Assembly (NCBI GenBank): GCA_028287395.1
Contig: JAQBPR010000011.1
Span: 1-64,000, forward strand
Source: Bacilli bacterium
GTDB lineage: Bacteria; Bacillota; Bacilli; Paenibacillales; NBRC-103111
Reading direction: 5' to 3'
Length of the DNA: 64,000 nt
Both the position numbers and the translations under genes were made by a program. Shown here in pieces: positions 22,073 through 32,718 of the stretch (positions are counted from its first letter, which is position 1; each line of letters opens with the position of its first letter). Under the pieces are notes generated by a model. That model was not told the origin of the DNA and searched no databases. It worked only from the letters and a program-made list of their open reading frames with translations.

Positions 22073-23296
22073 CTATGTATTAGTCATATAATAGGATTTA
22101 TTTCTTGTTCCATCTCTTCTTATTTCCGTATCCACTTCGATTTGAACAGGGATTTTAGAGAAAAGATCATTCCAATTGGTCTTGTTTTTTTTCCAATATG
22201 CCGGATTCGCTTTATATACAGCATCAGCAAAACCGAATATATCCGTCTTCAATTTTTGCGCTTTTTTCACCGCATCAAGTATCTCTTTTTTGATCTGTTC
22301 TTCTGTTCCTTTCCCTAATTGAGTAAAAGTTTCTTTGTCGGTTAAATCAATGTCAGGGCATAAGCTCTCCCCTATATTTGCTTCTTGATCGATACGGATC
22401 ACGATGAATGGTTGTCCTTGCTGAAACTTCGCCTTCATTCTTGTGGAGGAATGTATGACTTCAACGGCTATGTTCCCTTCATTCTTACAAGGAATGTTGA
22501 TGACCGTATTTTTAATTTTATCTTGAGTCCATGCAATTCCCCTTGATTCCTTCGGATCAAAAAAATCAACTAGCTTTTCATCCTTAAACACCGCCATGCT
22601 GTTTATTTTTAAAGTCGTTAGAGGATCGATTTTTTCCACGTTTTGTTTGCTGGCGCCCATTTTTAAGTCTCCTACAATTTCAATACTTCCCGCCGCGAAT
22701 TGTTTTTTTTTCGAACCGATGCTCTCGATAATATCTTTGACACTCACGCCATAAGAGGTTCCTAAGTTTTTTTCAGCGTTCTCAACGGATTTGTGTATTT
22801 TGGCTCCGGGGATCTTTTCGATTGGTGTCGTAGTTTTTAGCACATCAGAAGCTCTGGCGCCTTTAGCTACGACAACATAAAAATCCGTACGAACCTCAGG
22901 ATCACGTTCAATAAATTCAAATAATGGACTTACTCCTTCACGTGCCAGTTTCTCGCCAATTACAAGCACTTGATTATGTGAAAAATATAATTTTCTTGAA
23001 GTTTTATTGGCGATTTTCCGCACAGCTTCAAAAATCGTCCGCCCTGTTTCGCTATACGTAGTAACAGTACTTTTACCACCTCCGCCGATCTTACCTCCTC
23101 CCATTGATACTTCAGCAGGGTTTACCACTTGAACTGTAACTTGTATTTCATGTCCCTCACCTTTATCCATGCCCATTGCTATAACGATTGAAAGCTCATC
23201 CAAATATTTAATATCCCAGCATCCCACCAAAGTAGTGGAGAACATTATCATCAAAATTATAATAAAGATTTTTTTGCGCATCGCATCATTCTCCAT
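22073..23296 (-). CDS. Ger(x)C family germinant receptor lipoprotein (GerAC-like)
   Basis: Lipobox-like STTLVGCWDIKYLDELSIVIAMGMDK. Confidence 0.94.
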   Translation of the reverse strand: MENDAMRKKIFIIILMIMFSTTLVGCWDIKYLDELSIVIAMGMDKGEGHEIQVTVQVVNPAEVSMGGGKIGGGGKSTVTTYSETGRTIFEAVRKIANKTSRKLYFSHNQVLVIGEKLAREGVSPLFEFIERDPEVRTDFYVVVAKGARASDVLKTTTPIEKIPGAKIHKSVENAEKNLGTSYGVSVKDIIESIGSKKKQFAAGSIEIVGDLKMGASKQNVEKIDPLTTLKINSMAVFKDEKLVDFFDPKESRGIAWTQDKIKNTVINIPCKNEGNIAVEVIHSSTRMKAKFQQGQPFIVIRIDQEANIGESLCPDIDLTDKETFTQLGKGTEEQIKKEILDAVKKAQKLKTDIFGFADAVYKANPAYWKKNKTNWNDLFSKIPVQIEVDTEIRRDGTRNKSYYMTNT

Positions 23297-24890
23297 CTAG
23301 TCTAGGATTATCTCCGGGCGGTTTTTCCGGCTTCTGATCATTGCCTTGGCGCACTTGATCTTCACTTAAAAAAAGCGGACGCGTATTCATAGCCCAATGC
23401 GGGAAACGAAATAGAGCATCCTTTTGCTCTTTTGCCATAAATGGTGCAAAAGGTTTTAAGTATGGAATGCCAAATGATCTTATGCTGGCTAAATGCAACA
23501 CAAGAATGATTAACCCTACAGCAATTCCGTACATCCCTAAAGTACCCGCAAGAATTAAAAAAACAAAACGCAGCAATCGTACAGCGATCGCTATACTTAC
23601 TGAAGGGAGAACAAAATTGGTGATGGCGGTGAACGAAACGACGATAACCATAGCAGGTGAAACAATGCCGGCTTCCACTGCGGCTTGTCCAATGACCAAT
23701 GCCCCTACAATCGAGATGGTATTTCCTACAGCACTTGGCATCCGGACCCCGGCTTCACGCAGGACTTCAAATACGATCTCCATCAAAAAAGCTTCCACGA
23801 TGGGCGGAAAAGGAACTCCTTCACGCTGGACAGCCAAATGCAGCATTAAAGAGGTAGGTATCATCTCCTGATGAAAAGTTGCAACCGCCACATAAAGCGA
23901 AGGAAAGAGTAATGCAATAAAAAATGAAACAAACCGCAAAATTCGCAAAAAAGTACCGAAATCAAAACGCTGATAGTAATCTTCCGCCGATTGTAAAAAG
24001 CTGCTCAGAACAACGGGGACCAGTAATACAAAAGGTGTTCCATCAATCAAAATAGCCACCCTTCCTTCAAGCAAACCGGCAGCTACAACATCAGGTCTTT
24101 CGCTGTTAAAAACGGTAGGGAACGGAGTCCATATTTCATCTTGGATCAATTCTTCAATATATCCGGATTCAAGGATTCCATCGATTTTAATTCGATCCAA
24201 ACGGTTTCTTACTTCCTGAACGATCTCGTCATTGGCGATTCCTTTGATATACATGATACCGACTTGGGTTTGGGTCACTTCACCAATGGTTCTTTCTTCC
24301 AGCCATAATTTCGGGCTCTTTATTTTTCTTCGAATCAAGGAAGTATTTGTACGAATCGATTCCGAAAAACCCTCTTTCGGACCGCGGATGACCGTTTGCG
24401 TGGATGGTTCAGTGACGCCTCGATTTTCGCCTCCCTTCGTTGCGGCGGCAATCGCTTTATGACAACCGTTGAAAAGCAAAACCGAATCTCCGGACAATAT
24501 CGCAGGAAAGAGATGCTTCCAATCTGAAATTTCTCTTACATCTCCAAAAGTTAATAATCGTTCTTTTACTACTTGAAGTATTTTATCTGTACCTATATCT
24601 TTATCCAGGTTTACAGCCTCATCTTGAAGATGCATCAAGTTTTTTATAATAAAATCAGATAGGGTCTTTTGGTCACACAACCCATCCGTAAATACAGCTG
24701 CGGCATTAATTTTTCCACCTACTTGAAATTCCCTAATGATTAGATCATTACTGTTTCCCAGTTCGGATTGGATGGTTGCAATATTGCTTTTTAAATCATC
24801 ATGAAAAGACTGGTTCTGAGATGGTTGCGAGTCTTGACTTTCCTGGATTTCGGCACGAGATGTTTTCTTTTTTAGGCGCTTTGGAAACAT
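23286..24890 (-). CDS. Spore germination protein GerAA/GerKA family
   Basis: GRVAILIDGTPFVLLVPVV, ESGYIEELI, RRKIKSPKLWLEERTIG. Confidence 0.95.
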   Translation of the reverse strand: MFPKRLKKKTSRAEIQESQDSQPSQNQSFHDDLKSNIATIQSELGNSNDLIIREFQVGGKINAAAVFTDGLCDQKTLSDFIIKNLMHLQDEAVNLDKDIGTDKILQVVKERLLTFGDVREISDWKHLFPAILSGDSVLLFNGCHKAIAAATKGGENRGVTEPSTQTVIRGPKEGFSESIRTNTSLIRRKIKSPKLWLEERTIGEVTQTQVGIMYIKGIANDEIVQEVRNRLDRIKIDGILESGYIEELIQDEIWTPFPTVFNSERPDVVAAGLLEGRVAILIDGTPFVLLVPVVLSSFLQSAEDYYQRFDFGTFLRILRFVSFFIALLFPSLYVAVATFHQEMIPTSLMLHLAVQREGVPFPPIVEAFLMEIVFEVLREAGVRMPSAVGNTISIVGALVIGQAAVEAGIVSPAMVIVVSFTAITNFVLPSVSIAIAVRLLRFVFLILAGTLGMYGIAVGLIILVLHLASIRSFGIPYLKPFAPFMAKEQKDALFRFPHWAMNTRPLFLSEDQVRQGNDQKPEKPPGDNPRLDGE

Positions 24891-25065
24891 GCCTTATCCT
24901 CCATGTCATTTCAATAATTTGATTATTTTTTCCAACCCCACCCTTTTTTATTCCATAAATTACTCCGGATATAAATTCACATGTAAATCATGTATATCGT
25001 AAATATGTTAAAATGAAAGAAGTGAACTATTTGAGCATGCAAAAGGATGAATAAGGAGCGGCGAG

Positions 25066-28000
25066 ATGACCATACGATTTATAATTGGCCGGGCAGGAAG
25101 CGGGAAAAGCAGGCGCTGTCTGGATGACATTCGCGAGCAATTGGCGGCAGATCCACAGGGTAATCCGCTTATATTGCTGGTGCCCGAACAGGCCACTTTC
25201 CAAGCGGAGCACGCTTTGGTGTCAACGCCTGCGCTAGGCGGAATTATTCGCGCACAGGTGCTAAGCTTCCGCAGGCTAGCCTGGAGAGTGATGCAAGAGA
25301 CGGGAGACACTGCGAAAGTCCCGATTGATGATATCGGTAAAACAATGCTGCTGCAGCGCATTTTACATAAACATCAAGCTGAATTAAAGCTGTTTCGAAG
25401 CGCTCAGGAGAAGCTGGGTTTTCTGGAACGCTTAAATGCTTTTTTTAGCGAATTAAAAAGATATTGTATTTCTGCTGATCATTTGACGGATTATTTTAAT
25501 AAAAAGTTTTCTGCGGTTGGGAAAAGCAATGGTGAGGGAACTTCGATGTTAAGCGACAAGCTGCATGATTTGCTGCTTGTTTATGGCGAATTTGAGCAGG
25601 TGCTGGCTAAACAATATTTGGATGGCGAGGATTATTTGGCGAATTTGGCTAAGCAGCTGCATAAAAGTATTGGGGTCTGCGAAGCAGATATCTGGATCGA
25701 TGGATTTTTTGGTTTTACACCGCAAGAGCAAGAAGTATTGCTGCAATGTATGCGGCACTGTCGCAGTGTGACGATTACGTTATGTTTAGACCGGACTTAT
25801 CATTCAGGAGAACGGCCGGATGAGCTGAATTTATTTCATCCCACTGCGATGACGATGGTTTATCTCCAAGAACAGCTGGAAGCGCTCGGAATGAGAACGT
25901 CCGAGGTTATTATGCTTGATAATACGCTATTGCCGCGCTTTGCACACAGTCCAATGCTGGCGCATTTGGAGCGTAATTACGAACAGCGCCTTTCGCCACG
26001 CAGAAAGCTGTATGTTCATCAGCAGGACATTCAGATTTCCCTTCATGCGGCAGTGCATCGCAGAGCTGAAGTAGAAGGGGCTGCCCGCGAAATGCTGCGG
26101 CTTGTACGAGAAAAGCAGCTGAGATGGCGCGATATTGCTGTACGTGTTCGGAATATGGAAGCTTATGGTGATTTATTGGCTGCTGTTTTTGAAGATTACG
26201 GGATTCCGTATTTTTTGGATCAAAAAAGCACGATGATGCATCATCCTGTAGTTGAATTTATTCGCTCTGCGTTGGAAGTGGTACAATACAATTGGCCTTA
26301 TGACGCTGTGTTTCGTTGTGTGAAAACAGATTTTTTACTCCCTTTAAATTCGTTTGATGGAGATCTTGGAATGGATCACGGTTCGATGGACGAGCTGGAA
26401 AATTATGTTCTTGCTTATGGGATTCATGGTTATCGCTGGCTGGAAGCACGAAGCTGGGAAATCCAACGCCCGGTTACGTTAGAAGATGGAGCAGTTGCTG
26501 CACAAACGGATGAGCTGGCTTCGCTGCGACGAATTCAGGCAAGCAGTCGAGCGGTGATTGGACCGTTATTACGCCTGCAGCAGCAAATGGTTCGCGCCGA
26601 AAATCTCCAGCAGTGTACAGAAGCTTTATACAACTTGCTAAGTGAAATTGGTGTGCCCGAAAGGCTGCAGCAATGGAGTGATGATGCTTTAGCTGCGGGA
26701 AATCCGCAAAAAGCTCGTGAGCATAAGCAAGTCTGGGACCATGTTATGGACATGCTGGATCAGATGGTAGAGATGATGGGAGCGGAACCCGTTACTCTAG
26801 AATTATTTGTTCGTCTGTTGGATGCCGGTTTAGAGAGCATCCGTTTAGGACTCGTTCCACCGTCTTTAGATCAAGTGCTGATCGGCAGTATCGATCGCAC
26901 TCGTTCAGCGCAGGTGAAGCATGCCTTTGTGCTAGGTGTGAATGACGGTGTAATGCCCCAACGGATGAATGAAGATAGCATTATTTCGGAAAATGAACGG
27001 GAGCTTTTGCTTGCAACTGGTTTGCATTTGGCGGACGGCAGTCGGAGAAAGCTGCTGGATGAGCAGTTTTTAATTTATACGGTTTTATGCGCCCCATCGG
27101 AGCACTTATGGATAAGCTATCCGCTTGCCGATGAGGAAGGGAAGTCACTTCTGCCCTCGGAAATTATTAAGCAAGTGAAATCGTTATTTCCACGAATGCA
27201 GGAGCAATTATTGCTGGCGGAGCCAGATGGTTCCCAAGTAGAAGTTGTGCAGCTTGACTATATTTCTCACCCAGATCGAGTGCTTTCTTATTTAACGACG
27301 CAACTGAAGCAAGCCTTACAAGGGGGCCAAATTGCTCCGCTGTGGTGGCATGTTTACAACTGGTTTGCCGAACAGCCGCTTTGGCGGGACAAGCTGCATA
27401 CGATGATGCGCGCTTTATCGTATACCAACCATGAGCCTGCGTTAGCTGAAGCAACGAGCATTCAGTTATATGGTCAGCATCTGCGGGCAAGCGTATCGCG
27501 AATGGAGCGATTTGTAGCCTGTCCATTTGCGCAGTTTGTTTCGCATGGTTTAAGACTGCAAGAGAGACGTATTTATCGGTTGGAAGCGCCAGATATCGGG
27601 CAGTTGTTCCATGCGGCATTAAGCGGATTAATTAAGCAAATGCAGCTAGAGCAAACAGAATGGGGAATGCTTAGTTCGGCGCAATTGAATGAACGTGCGG
27701 CATTTGTCATTGATCAATTGGCGCCGCGTTTGCAGAGCGAGATTTTACTTAGTTCATCCAGGTATCGTTATATTGCGCATAAATTGAAAAATATTATCGG
27801 GCGCACAGCGGTCATGCTGGCAGAGCATGCTCGTCGCGGTGCTTTTATTCCGATTGATCTTGAGCTTGGTTTTGGTCCGGGACAGACGCTGCCATCTTTA
27901 AATTTTCAATTGGATAATGGTTTTTCAATGGATATCATTGGACGCATTGATCGCGTCGATCGAGCTGACGGGGCGCAAGGCGCATTATTACGGATTATAG

Positions 28001-28719
28001 ATTATAAATCGAGTCGAACTTCGTTAAATTTGGCAGAAGTGTATCATGGCCTTTCATTGCAAATGTTAACTTATTTGGATGTGGTCATCACGCATGCGGA
28101 ACAATGGATCGGGCAGAAGGCGACGCCTGCGGGTGTGCTCTATTTTCACGTGCACAATCCATTGATTCAAAGCAAAAATGCACTGCTGGAAGAGGAAGTT
28201 GAAAAAGAATTGCTTAAACGCTTCAAAACACGCGGTCTTGTATTAGCTGATGCAGAAGTCGTCGGCCTTATGGATGATGGATTAAATGGTGGCAGCGGTC
28301 ATTCCACACTTATTCCGGTATCGTTGAAAAAAGACGGCAGCTTTTATAAATCAGCTTCTATTGCATCGTCGGAGCAGTGGAGATTGCTCCAAAGCTATGT
28401 CAGGCAAACGATTCGTCAAATTGGAACGGGTATTACGAATGGTGATGTCGGTGTCGAGCCATTTCGGCTGGGTGATCAGGTGGCCTGCACGTTTTGTAAT
28501 TATAAGCCCATCTGTCAGTTTGATCCAATGTTTCCCGGAAACGGTTATCGTGTATTGAAACAGCACAGCAAGGAACAAGTATGGGAAGCGATGAGCATGG
28601 ATCTTGCTGAAGAATTTCAGAATACAAGAATACCTTTGCAGCTTGCCGGAGAAAAGCTAAAAAATGATGGCCCATTACAGTCGAAAGGAGGAGAGCAGGA
28701 TGGAACGACAAGCAGCTAA
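25066..28719 (+). CDS. addB: ATP-dependent helicase/deoxyribonuclease subunit B (AddB)
   Basis: IGRAGSGKSRRCLDDIREQL; C-terminal Cys motif CTFCNYKPICQFDP. Confidence 0.96.
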   Translation: MTIRFIIGRAGSGKSRRCLDDIREQLAADPQGNPLILLVPEQATFQAEHALVSTPALGGIIRAQVLSFRRLAWRVMQETGDTAKVPIDDIGKTMLLQRILHKHQAELKLFRSAQEKLGFLERLNAFFSELKRYCISADHLTDYFNKKFSAVGKSNGEGTSMLSDKLHDLLLVYGEFEQVLAKQYLDGEDYLANLAKQLHKSIGVCEADIWIDGFFGFTPQEQEVLLQCMRHCRSVTITLCLDRTYHSGERPDELNLFHPTAMTMVYLQEQLEALGMRTSEVIMLDNTLLPRFAHSPMLAHLERNYEQRLSPRRKLYVHQQDIQISLHAAVHRRAEVEGAAREMLRLVREKQLRWRDIAVRVRNMEAYGDLLAAVFEDYGIPYFLDQKSTMMHHPVVEFIRSALEVVQYNWPYDAVFRCVKTDFLLPLNSFDGDLGMDHGSMDELENYVLAYGIHGYRWLEARSWEIQRPVTLEDGAVAAQTDELASLRRIQASSRAVIGPLLRLQQQMVRAENLQQCTEALYNLLSEIGVPERLQQWSDDALAAGNPQKAREHKQVWDHVMDMLDQMVEMMGAEPVTLELFVRLLDAGLESIRLGLVPPSLDQVLIGSIDRTRSAQVKHAFVLGVNDGVMPQRMNEDSIISENERELLLATGLHLADGSRRKLLDEQFLIYTVLCAPSEHLWISYPLADEEGKSLLPSEIIKQVKSLFPRMQEQLLLAEPDGSQVEVVQLDYISHPDRVLSYLTTQLKQALQGGQIAPLWWHVYNWFAEQPLWRDKLHTMMRALSYTNHEPALAEATSIQLYGQHLRASVSRMERFVACPFAQFVSHGLRLQERRIYRLEAPDIGQLFHAALSGLIKQMQLEQTEWGMLSSAQLNERAAFVIDQLAPRLQSEILLSSSRYRYIAHKLKNIIGRTAVMLAEHARRGAFIPIDLELGFGPGQTLPSLNFQLDNGFSMDIIGRIDRVDRADGAQGALLRIIDYKSSRTSLNLAEVYHGLSLQMLTYLDVVITHAEQWIGQKATPAGVLYFHVHNPLIQSKNALLEEEVEKELLKRFKTRGLVLADAEVVGLMDDGLNGGSGHSTLIPVSLKKDGSFYKSASIASSEQWRLLQSYVRQTIRQIGTGITNGDVGVEPFRLGDQVACTFCNYKPICQFDPMFPGNGYRVLKQHSKEQVWEAMSMDLAEEFQNTRIPLQLAGEKLKNDGPLQSKGGEQDGTTSS

Positions 28720-31700
28720 ACCAGCGGGCAGCACATGGACGGATGAGCAATGGGATGCGATCTCGATGCGCGGCGGCAATATTCTCGTTGCTGCAGCTGC
28801 TGGCTCCGGAAAAACAGCCGTTCTCGTAGAACGCATTATTCGACGTGTTTCAGATGAGCAGCAGCCGCTTGATGTGGATCGTTTACTCGTCGCTACTTTT
28901 ACAAAAGCGGCTGCTGCGGAGATGCGCCATCGCATAGGCGAAGCGTTGGAGAAGGCTTTGTTCGCACAGCCAGATTCACAACATCTTCGCCGTCAGCTCG
29001 CGTTAATCCATCGTGCTTCGATTACGACGCTGCACTCTTTTTGCATGGAGGTTATACAGCGCTATTTTCAAGTTGTGCATTTGGATCCGGGCTTTCGCAT
29101 CGCCAATGAAACCGAAGCAGCTTTGCTCCGCCACGACCAGCTTCAAGAACTGCTTGAGGAATGTTATGGGGAAAACATCGAAACGAGTGCAGATGCTAGC
29201 AGCAATAAAACTACTGAAGACAACAATGGAAGTGATGAAGATACCAACAAAACCAATGGCGATCATTTTCACCGTGCTGATTTTTGGCAGCTTATAGAGT
29301 GGTTCAGCGGTGAACGAAGCGATGATGCCTTATTTGCACTGATTGAAGAATTATATGATGCTTCGCGCAGCCATCCGCAGCCTGTGAAATGGTTAAATGA
29401 GAGAGTAGGCCAGTTTCAAGCGGGCAGCGAAAATGCTCAAGCTTTATGGTTTAACAGTCTTTCCGGTGATGTGCGTTTGGAGCTAAACGGCATCGAGGGA
29501 TTACTGCGTGAGGCCATACGAATGGCAGAAATGCCGGGAGGACCAGCCCCCTATTTGGCTAACTTGCAAGGGGAGCTATTGCTTATTCAGTATTTACAAG
29601 AGGCTTCAGAGCATTCTTGGGGGAATTTGTATGAAGGCTTTCAATCGGCTGGCTTTGGTCGTTTAAGTCCCTGCAAAGGTGATGATTACGATAAAGGACT
29701 GCAGGAAAATGTGAAACAATTGCGTGATCGTGCGAAAGATACGTTAAATAAGCTAAAGTCAGAGCTGTTCGGACGCTCACCGGAGCAGTTTATTGCTGAA
29801 TTGACAGAGATGGAACCGTTGATGCGTGCTTTAGTGGATCTAGTTACACGATTTGGTGATCGCTACAAACAGGCGAAGCTAGAAAAAAGCTTGCTTGATT
29901 TTGCTGATTTGGAGCATTATTGCTTGGAGATCTTACGAGATCCCCATTCCACCCAAGATGATCTACTGCCTTCTCGTGCTGCACTCGATTACCAAGAGCA
30001 GTTTGTTGAGGTACTGTTGGATGAATATCAGGATACAAATCGGGTACAGGAAGCGATTATTGAGTTGATTTCACGCAAAAATCCAGGTAATCGGTTTATT
30101 GTCGGGGATGTCAAACAGAGTATTTATCGTTTTCGTCTTGCCGAACCCGGTTTATTTATGGAAAAATATAAAAGCTATCGTAAAACGGATGGCGGGGCAG
30201 GAAGACGAATTGATTTGGCCAGCAACTTTCGCAGTAGACGGCAGGTGGTCAATGGCGTGAATTATATTTTCAAACAGATCATGAATGAGACCGTTGGGGA
30301 AGTCGCTTACGATCGCAGTGCGGAGCTCATATATGGGGCGGGGTATCCAGAAGGAGCGAGTGAATATGCTGCTATAGCAGACAATAATGATTTTGCAATT
30401 GAGCTTTTATTGATTGATCGGGATGGCGAGAATGCGGAGCAGGGCGAAGCTCAGACAGCAGATTTCACGGATTCCGAGGACGAAGAGGAGAATCCGGCAG
30501 CTGAAGGCTCGATTGCTGAGGAAGCTTTAGAGTTAAAGACGGCAGAAATGGAGGCGCGTTTGATCGCGCTGCATATTCGACGTTTGATGGGGCTGGATGG
30601 ACAACCTATCTTCCAAGTATTTGATAAAAAAACAGGCGGGTCGCGACCGATTGCTTATCGAGATATCGTGATCTTATTAAGAGCGACAAGAAATTGGGCG
30701 CCGACGTTAATGGAAGAACTAAGGCAGCAAGCGATTCCGGCTTATGCGGATTTAAATACAGGTTATTTTACGGCGATGGAAGTTGAGGTTGTTTTGTCTT
30801 TGTTACAAATTATTGATAATCCATATCAAGATATTCCCCTTGCTGCGGTGCTTCGTTCGCCCATTGTGGGTTTAACAGCGGATGAATTAGCGCAAATTCG
30901 TTTGGTGCAAAAGCAAGGGAGATATTATGCTGCGGTACAAAAATATGCGGAATTGGTGCACGAAGGACAGGTTGATGAGAATGAAGCACAGCAGCTGTCG
31001 CTTAAGCTTCTTGCTTTTTTGAAGCAATTAAATGGTTGGCGAGAGGATGCGAAGCAAGGTGCTTTAGCTGATTTAATTTGGGAAATATACCGTGCAACGG
31101 GATTGTATGATTTTGTCGGCGGTATGCCTGGAGGCGGGCAGCGTCAAGCAAATTTACGCGCTTTGTATGATCGGGCGAGGCAGTATGAAGCTACTTCATT
31201 TCGCGGGTTGTTTCGCTTTTTACGTTTCATTGAACGGATGAGGGATAGCGGGGGTGATTTGGGAACTGCGCGAGCTTTGGGTGAGCAAGAAGATGTGGTG
31301 CGCATCATGTCCATCCATAAAAGCAAAGGCTTGGAATTTCCCATTGTTTTTGTAGCGGGTTTAGCCAAAATGTTCAATCAGCAGGACTTGAATGGTTCCT
31401 TTTTACTGCATAAGGAACTAGGTTTTGGTCCCAAATTTGTCGATACCATGCTGCGTGTGAGCTATCCTTCGCTGCCTTACCTTGCTATTAAAAGGCGAAT
31501 GCGGATGGAAACACTTGCGGAGGAGATGCGCGTGCTTTATGTTGCACTGACACGAGCCAGAGAAAAACTATATTTGCTGGGCACAGTGCGTTCGTTGGAC
31601 AAGCAGCTGCAAAATTGGGGTCGTCAGCTGGGAAGCATGGCAGCAGAGCTTCCCGATTACGAATTAGCCAAGGCAAGATGTTACCTGGATTGGATTGGTC

Positions 31701-32698
31701 CGGCGATCATTCGTCATCCGCAAGCGGAGCCCTTTCGCATCAGAGCAGGGCTGGAGCTGCCGCAAGGTGATTCAAAGCAGGGCTATACGGCTTCTTATTG
31801 GAATGTAGCGATGATTCAGCCTGAGATTTTCGTTTCGCAGGCAGCTGCAGCTGCCGAAGCTATCCAAGAGCAACCACAGCTTGAAAAAGTACGTGAACTG
31901 CAATTAATTCAGCTGCCGTCCAGTGCATTGCAGCGTGAAGTCGAGGAACGTTTATCTTGGCGCTATCCCTATGAAATGGCTTCCCAGCTGCTATCAAAGA
32001 CATCCGTGACAGAGTTAAAGCGACTCGGAGATTTTCAAGGAACGGTTGAACTTAATGAGACCATGGACGAGATTATAGATGAGGGCATTAAACCTGGAAT
32101 CCAACCTGCCCCTATGGGAGCCAAGCGGATGTTGTTTCGACGACCACGTTTTATTGAGCAAAAGCAATTAAATGCAGCGGAGCGGGGAACGGTGTATCAT
32201 GCAGTCATGCAGCAGCTGCCGCTGCACCCCGGTTTAACGTTGGATGAAATTCGTCAGACGGTTGCAAGAATGCGAGCGCTGCAAATGTTAACCTTGGAGC
32301 AATATGAGGCCGTCGATGGCGAGGTAATCGCTGCGTTTTTTGCGACTGAGATTGGAAAACGGCTGCTTAACGCCAAGCTTGTATGGAGAGAAACACCTTT
32401 TAGCTATGGTCTGCAGGCTGGAGAAGTTTACCCGCATACCCGTGGTACGATCGCAGCGGAAACGGTACTGATTCAAGGTGTCATTGATTGTTTGTTTGAA
32501 GAGGATGAAGGCTTAATTTTACTTGACTATAAAACCGATGCTGTTCGGCACGAAGATGTGTCGCAGCTTGGAGAACGATATCGCATTCAACTGGAGCTTT
32601 ACGCCAAAGCAGTAGGACAGATTTTGAAAAAACCCGTTACGGAAAAATACTTGTTTTTCTTCGATGGCGTGCATTTGGTGCCATTGCTGGAAAAATAA
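28700..32698 (+). CDS. addA: ATP-dependent helicase/nuclease subunit A (AddA)
   Basis: TDEQWDAI, AAAGSGKTAVLVERII, DEYQDTNRVQEAII, C-terminal nuclease DYKTD; SD AAAGGAGGAGAGC before ATG 28700. Confidence 0.96.
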   Translation: MERQAAKPAGSTWTDEQWDAISMRGGNILVAAAAGSGKTAVLVERIIRRVSDEQQPLDVDRLLVATFTKAAAAEMRHRIGEALEKALFAQPDSQHLRRQLALIHRASITTLHSFCMEVIQRYFQVVHLDPGFRIANETEAALLRHDQLQELLEECYGENIETSADASSNKTTEDNNGSDEDTNKTNGDHFHRADFWQLIEWFSGERSDDALFALIEELYDASRSHPQPVKWLNERVGQFQAGSENAQALWFNSLSGDVRLELNGIEGLLREAIRMAEMPGGPAPYLANLQGELLLIQYLQEASEHSWGNLYEGFQSAGFGRLSPCKGDDYDKGLQENVKQLRDRAKDTLNKLKSELFGRSPEQFIAELTEMEPLMRALVDLVTRFGDRYKQAKLEKSLLDFADLEHYCLEILRDPHSTQDDLLPSRAALDYQEQFVEVLLDEYQDTNRVQEAIIELISRKNPGNRFIVGDVKQSIYRFRLAEPGLFMEKYKSYRKTDGGAGRRIDLASNFRSRRQVVNGVNYIFKQIMNETVGEVAYDRSAELIYGAGYPEGASEYAAIADNNDFAIELLLIDRDGENAEQGEAQTADFTDSEDEEENPAAEGSIAEEALELKTAEMEARLIALHIRRLMGLDGQPIFQVFDKKTGGSRPIAYRDIVILLRATRNWAPTLMEELRQQAIPAYADLNTGYFTAMEVEVVLSLLQIIDNPYQDIPLAAVLRSPIVGLTADELAQIRLVQKQGRYYAAVQKYAELVHEGQVDENEAQQLSLKLLAFLKQLNGWREDAKQGALADLIWEIYRATGLYDFVGGMPGGGQRQANLRALYDRARQYEATSFRGLFRFLRFIERMRDSGGDLGTARALGEQEDVVRIMSIHKSKGLEFPIVFVAGLAKMFNQQDLNGSFLLHKELGFGPKFVDTMLRVSYPSLPYLAIKRRMRMETLAEEMRVLYVALTRAREKLYLLGTVRSLDKQLQNWGRQLGSMAAELPDYELAKARCYLDWIGPAIIRHPQAEPFRIRAGLELPQGDSKQGYTASYWNVAMIQPEIFVSQAAAAAEAIQEQPQLEKVRELQLIQLPSSALQREVEERLSWRYPYEMASQLLSKTSVTELKRLGDFQGTVELNETMDEIIDEGIKPGIQPAPMGAKRMLFRRPRFIEQKQLNAAERGTVYHAVMQQLPLHPGLTLDEIRQTVARMRALQMLTLEQYEAVDGEVIAAFFATEIGKRLLNAKLVWRETPFSYGLQAGEVYPHTRGTIAAETVLIQGVIDCLFEEDEGLILLDYKTDAVRHEDVSQLGERYRIQLELYAKAVGQILKKPVTEKYLFFFDGVHLVPLLEK

Positions 32699-32718
32699 TT
32701 TGCGGAAGGTAGGAGAGC

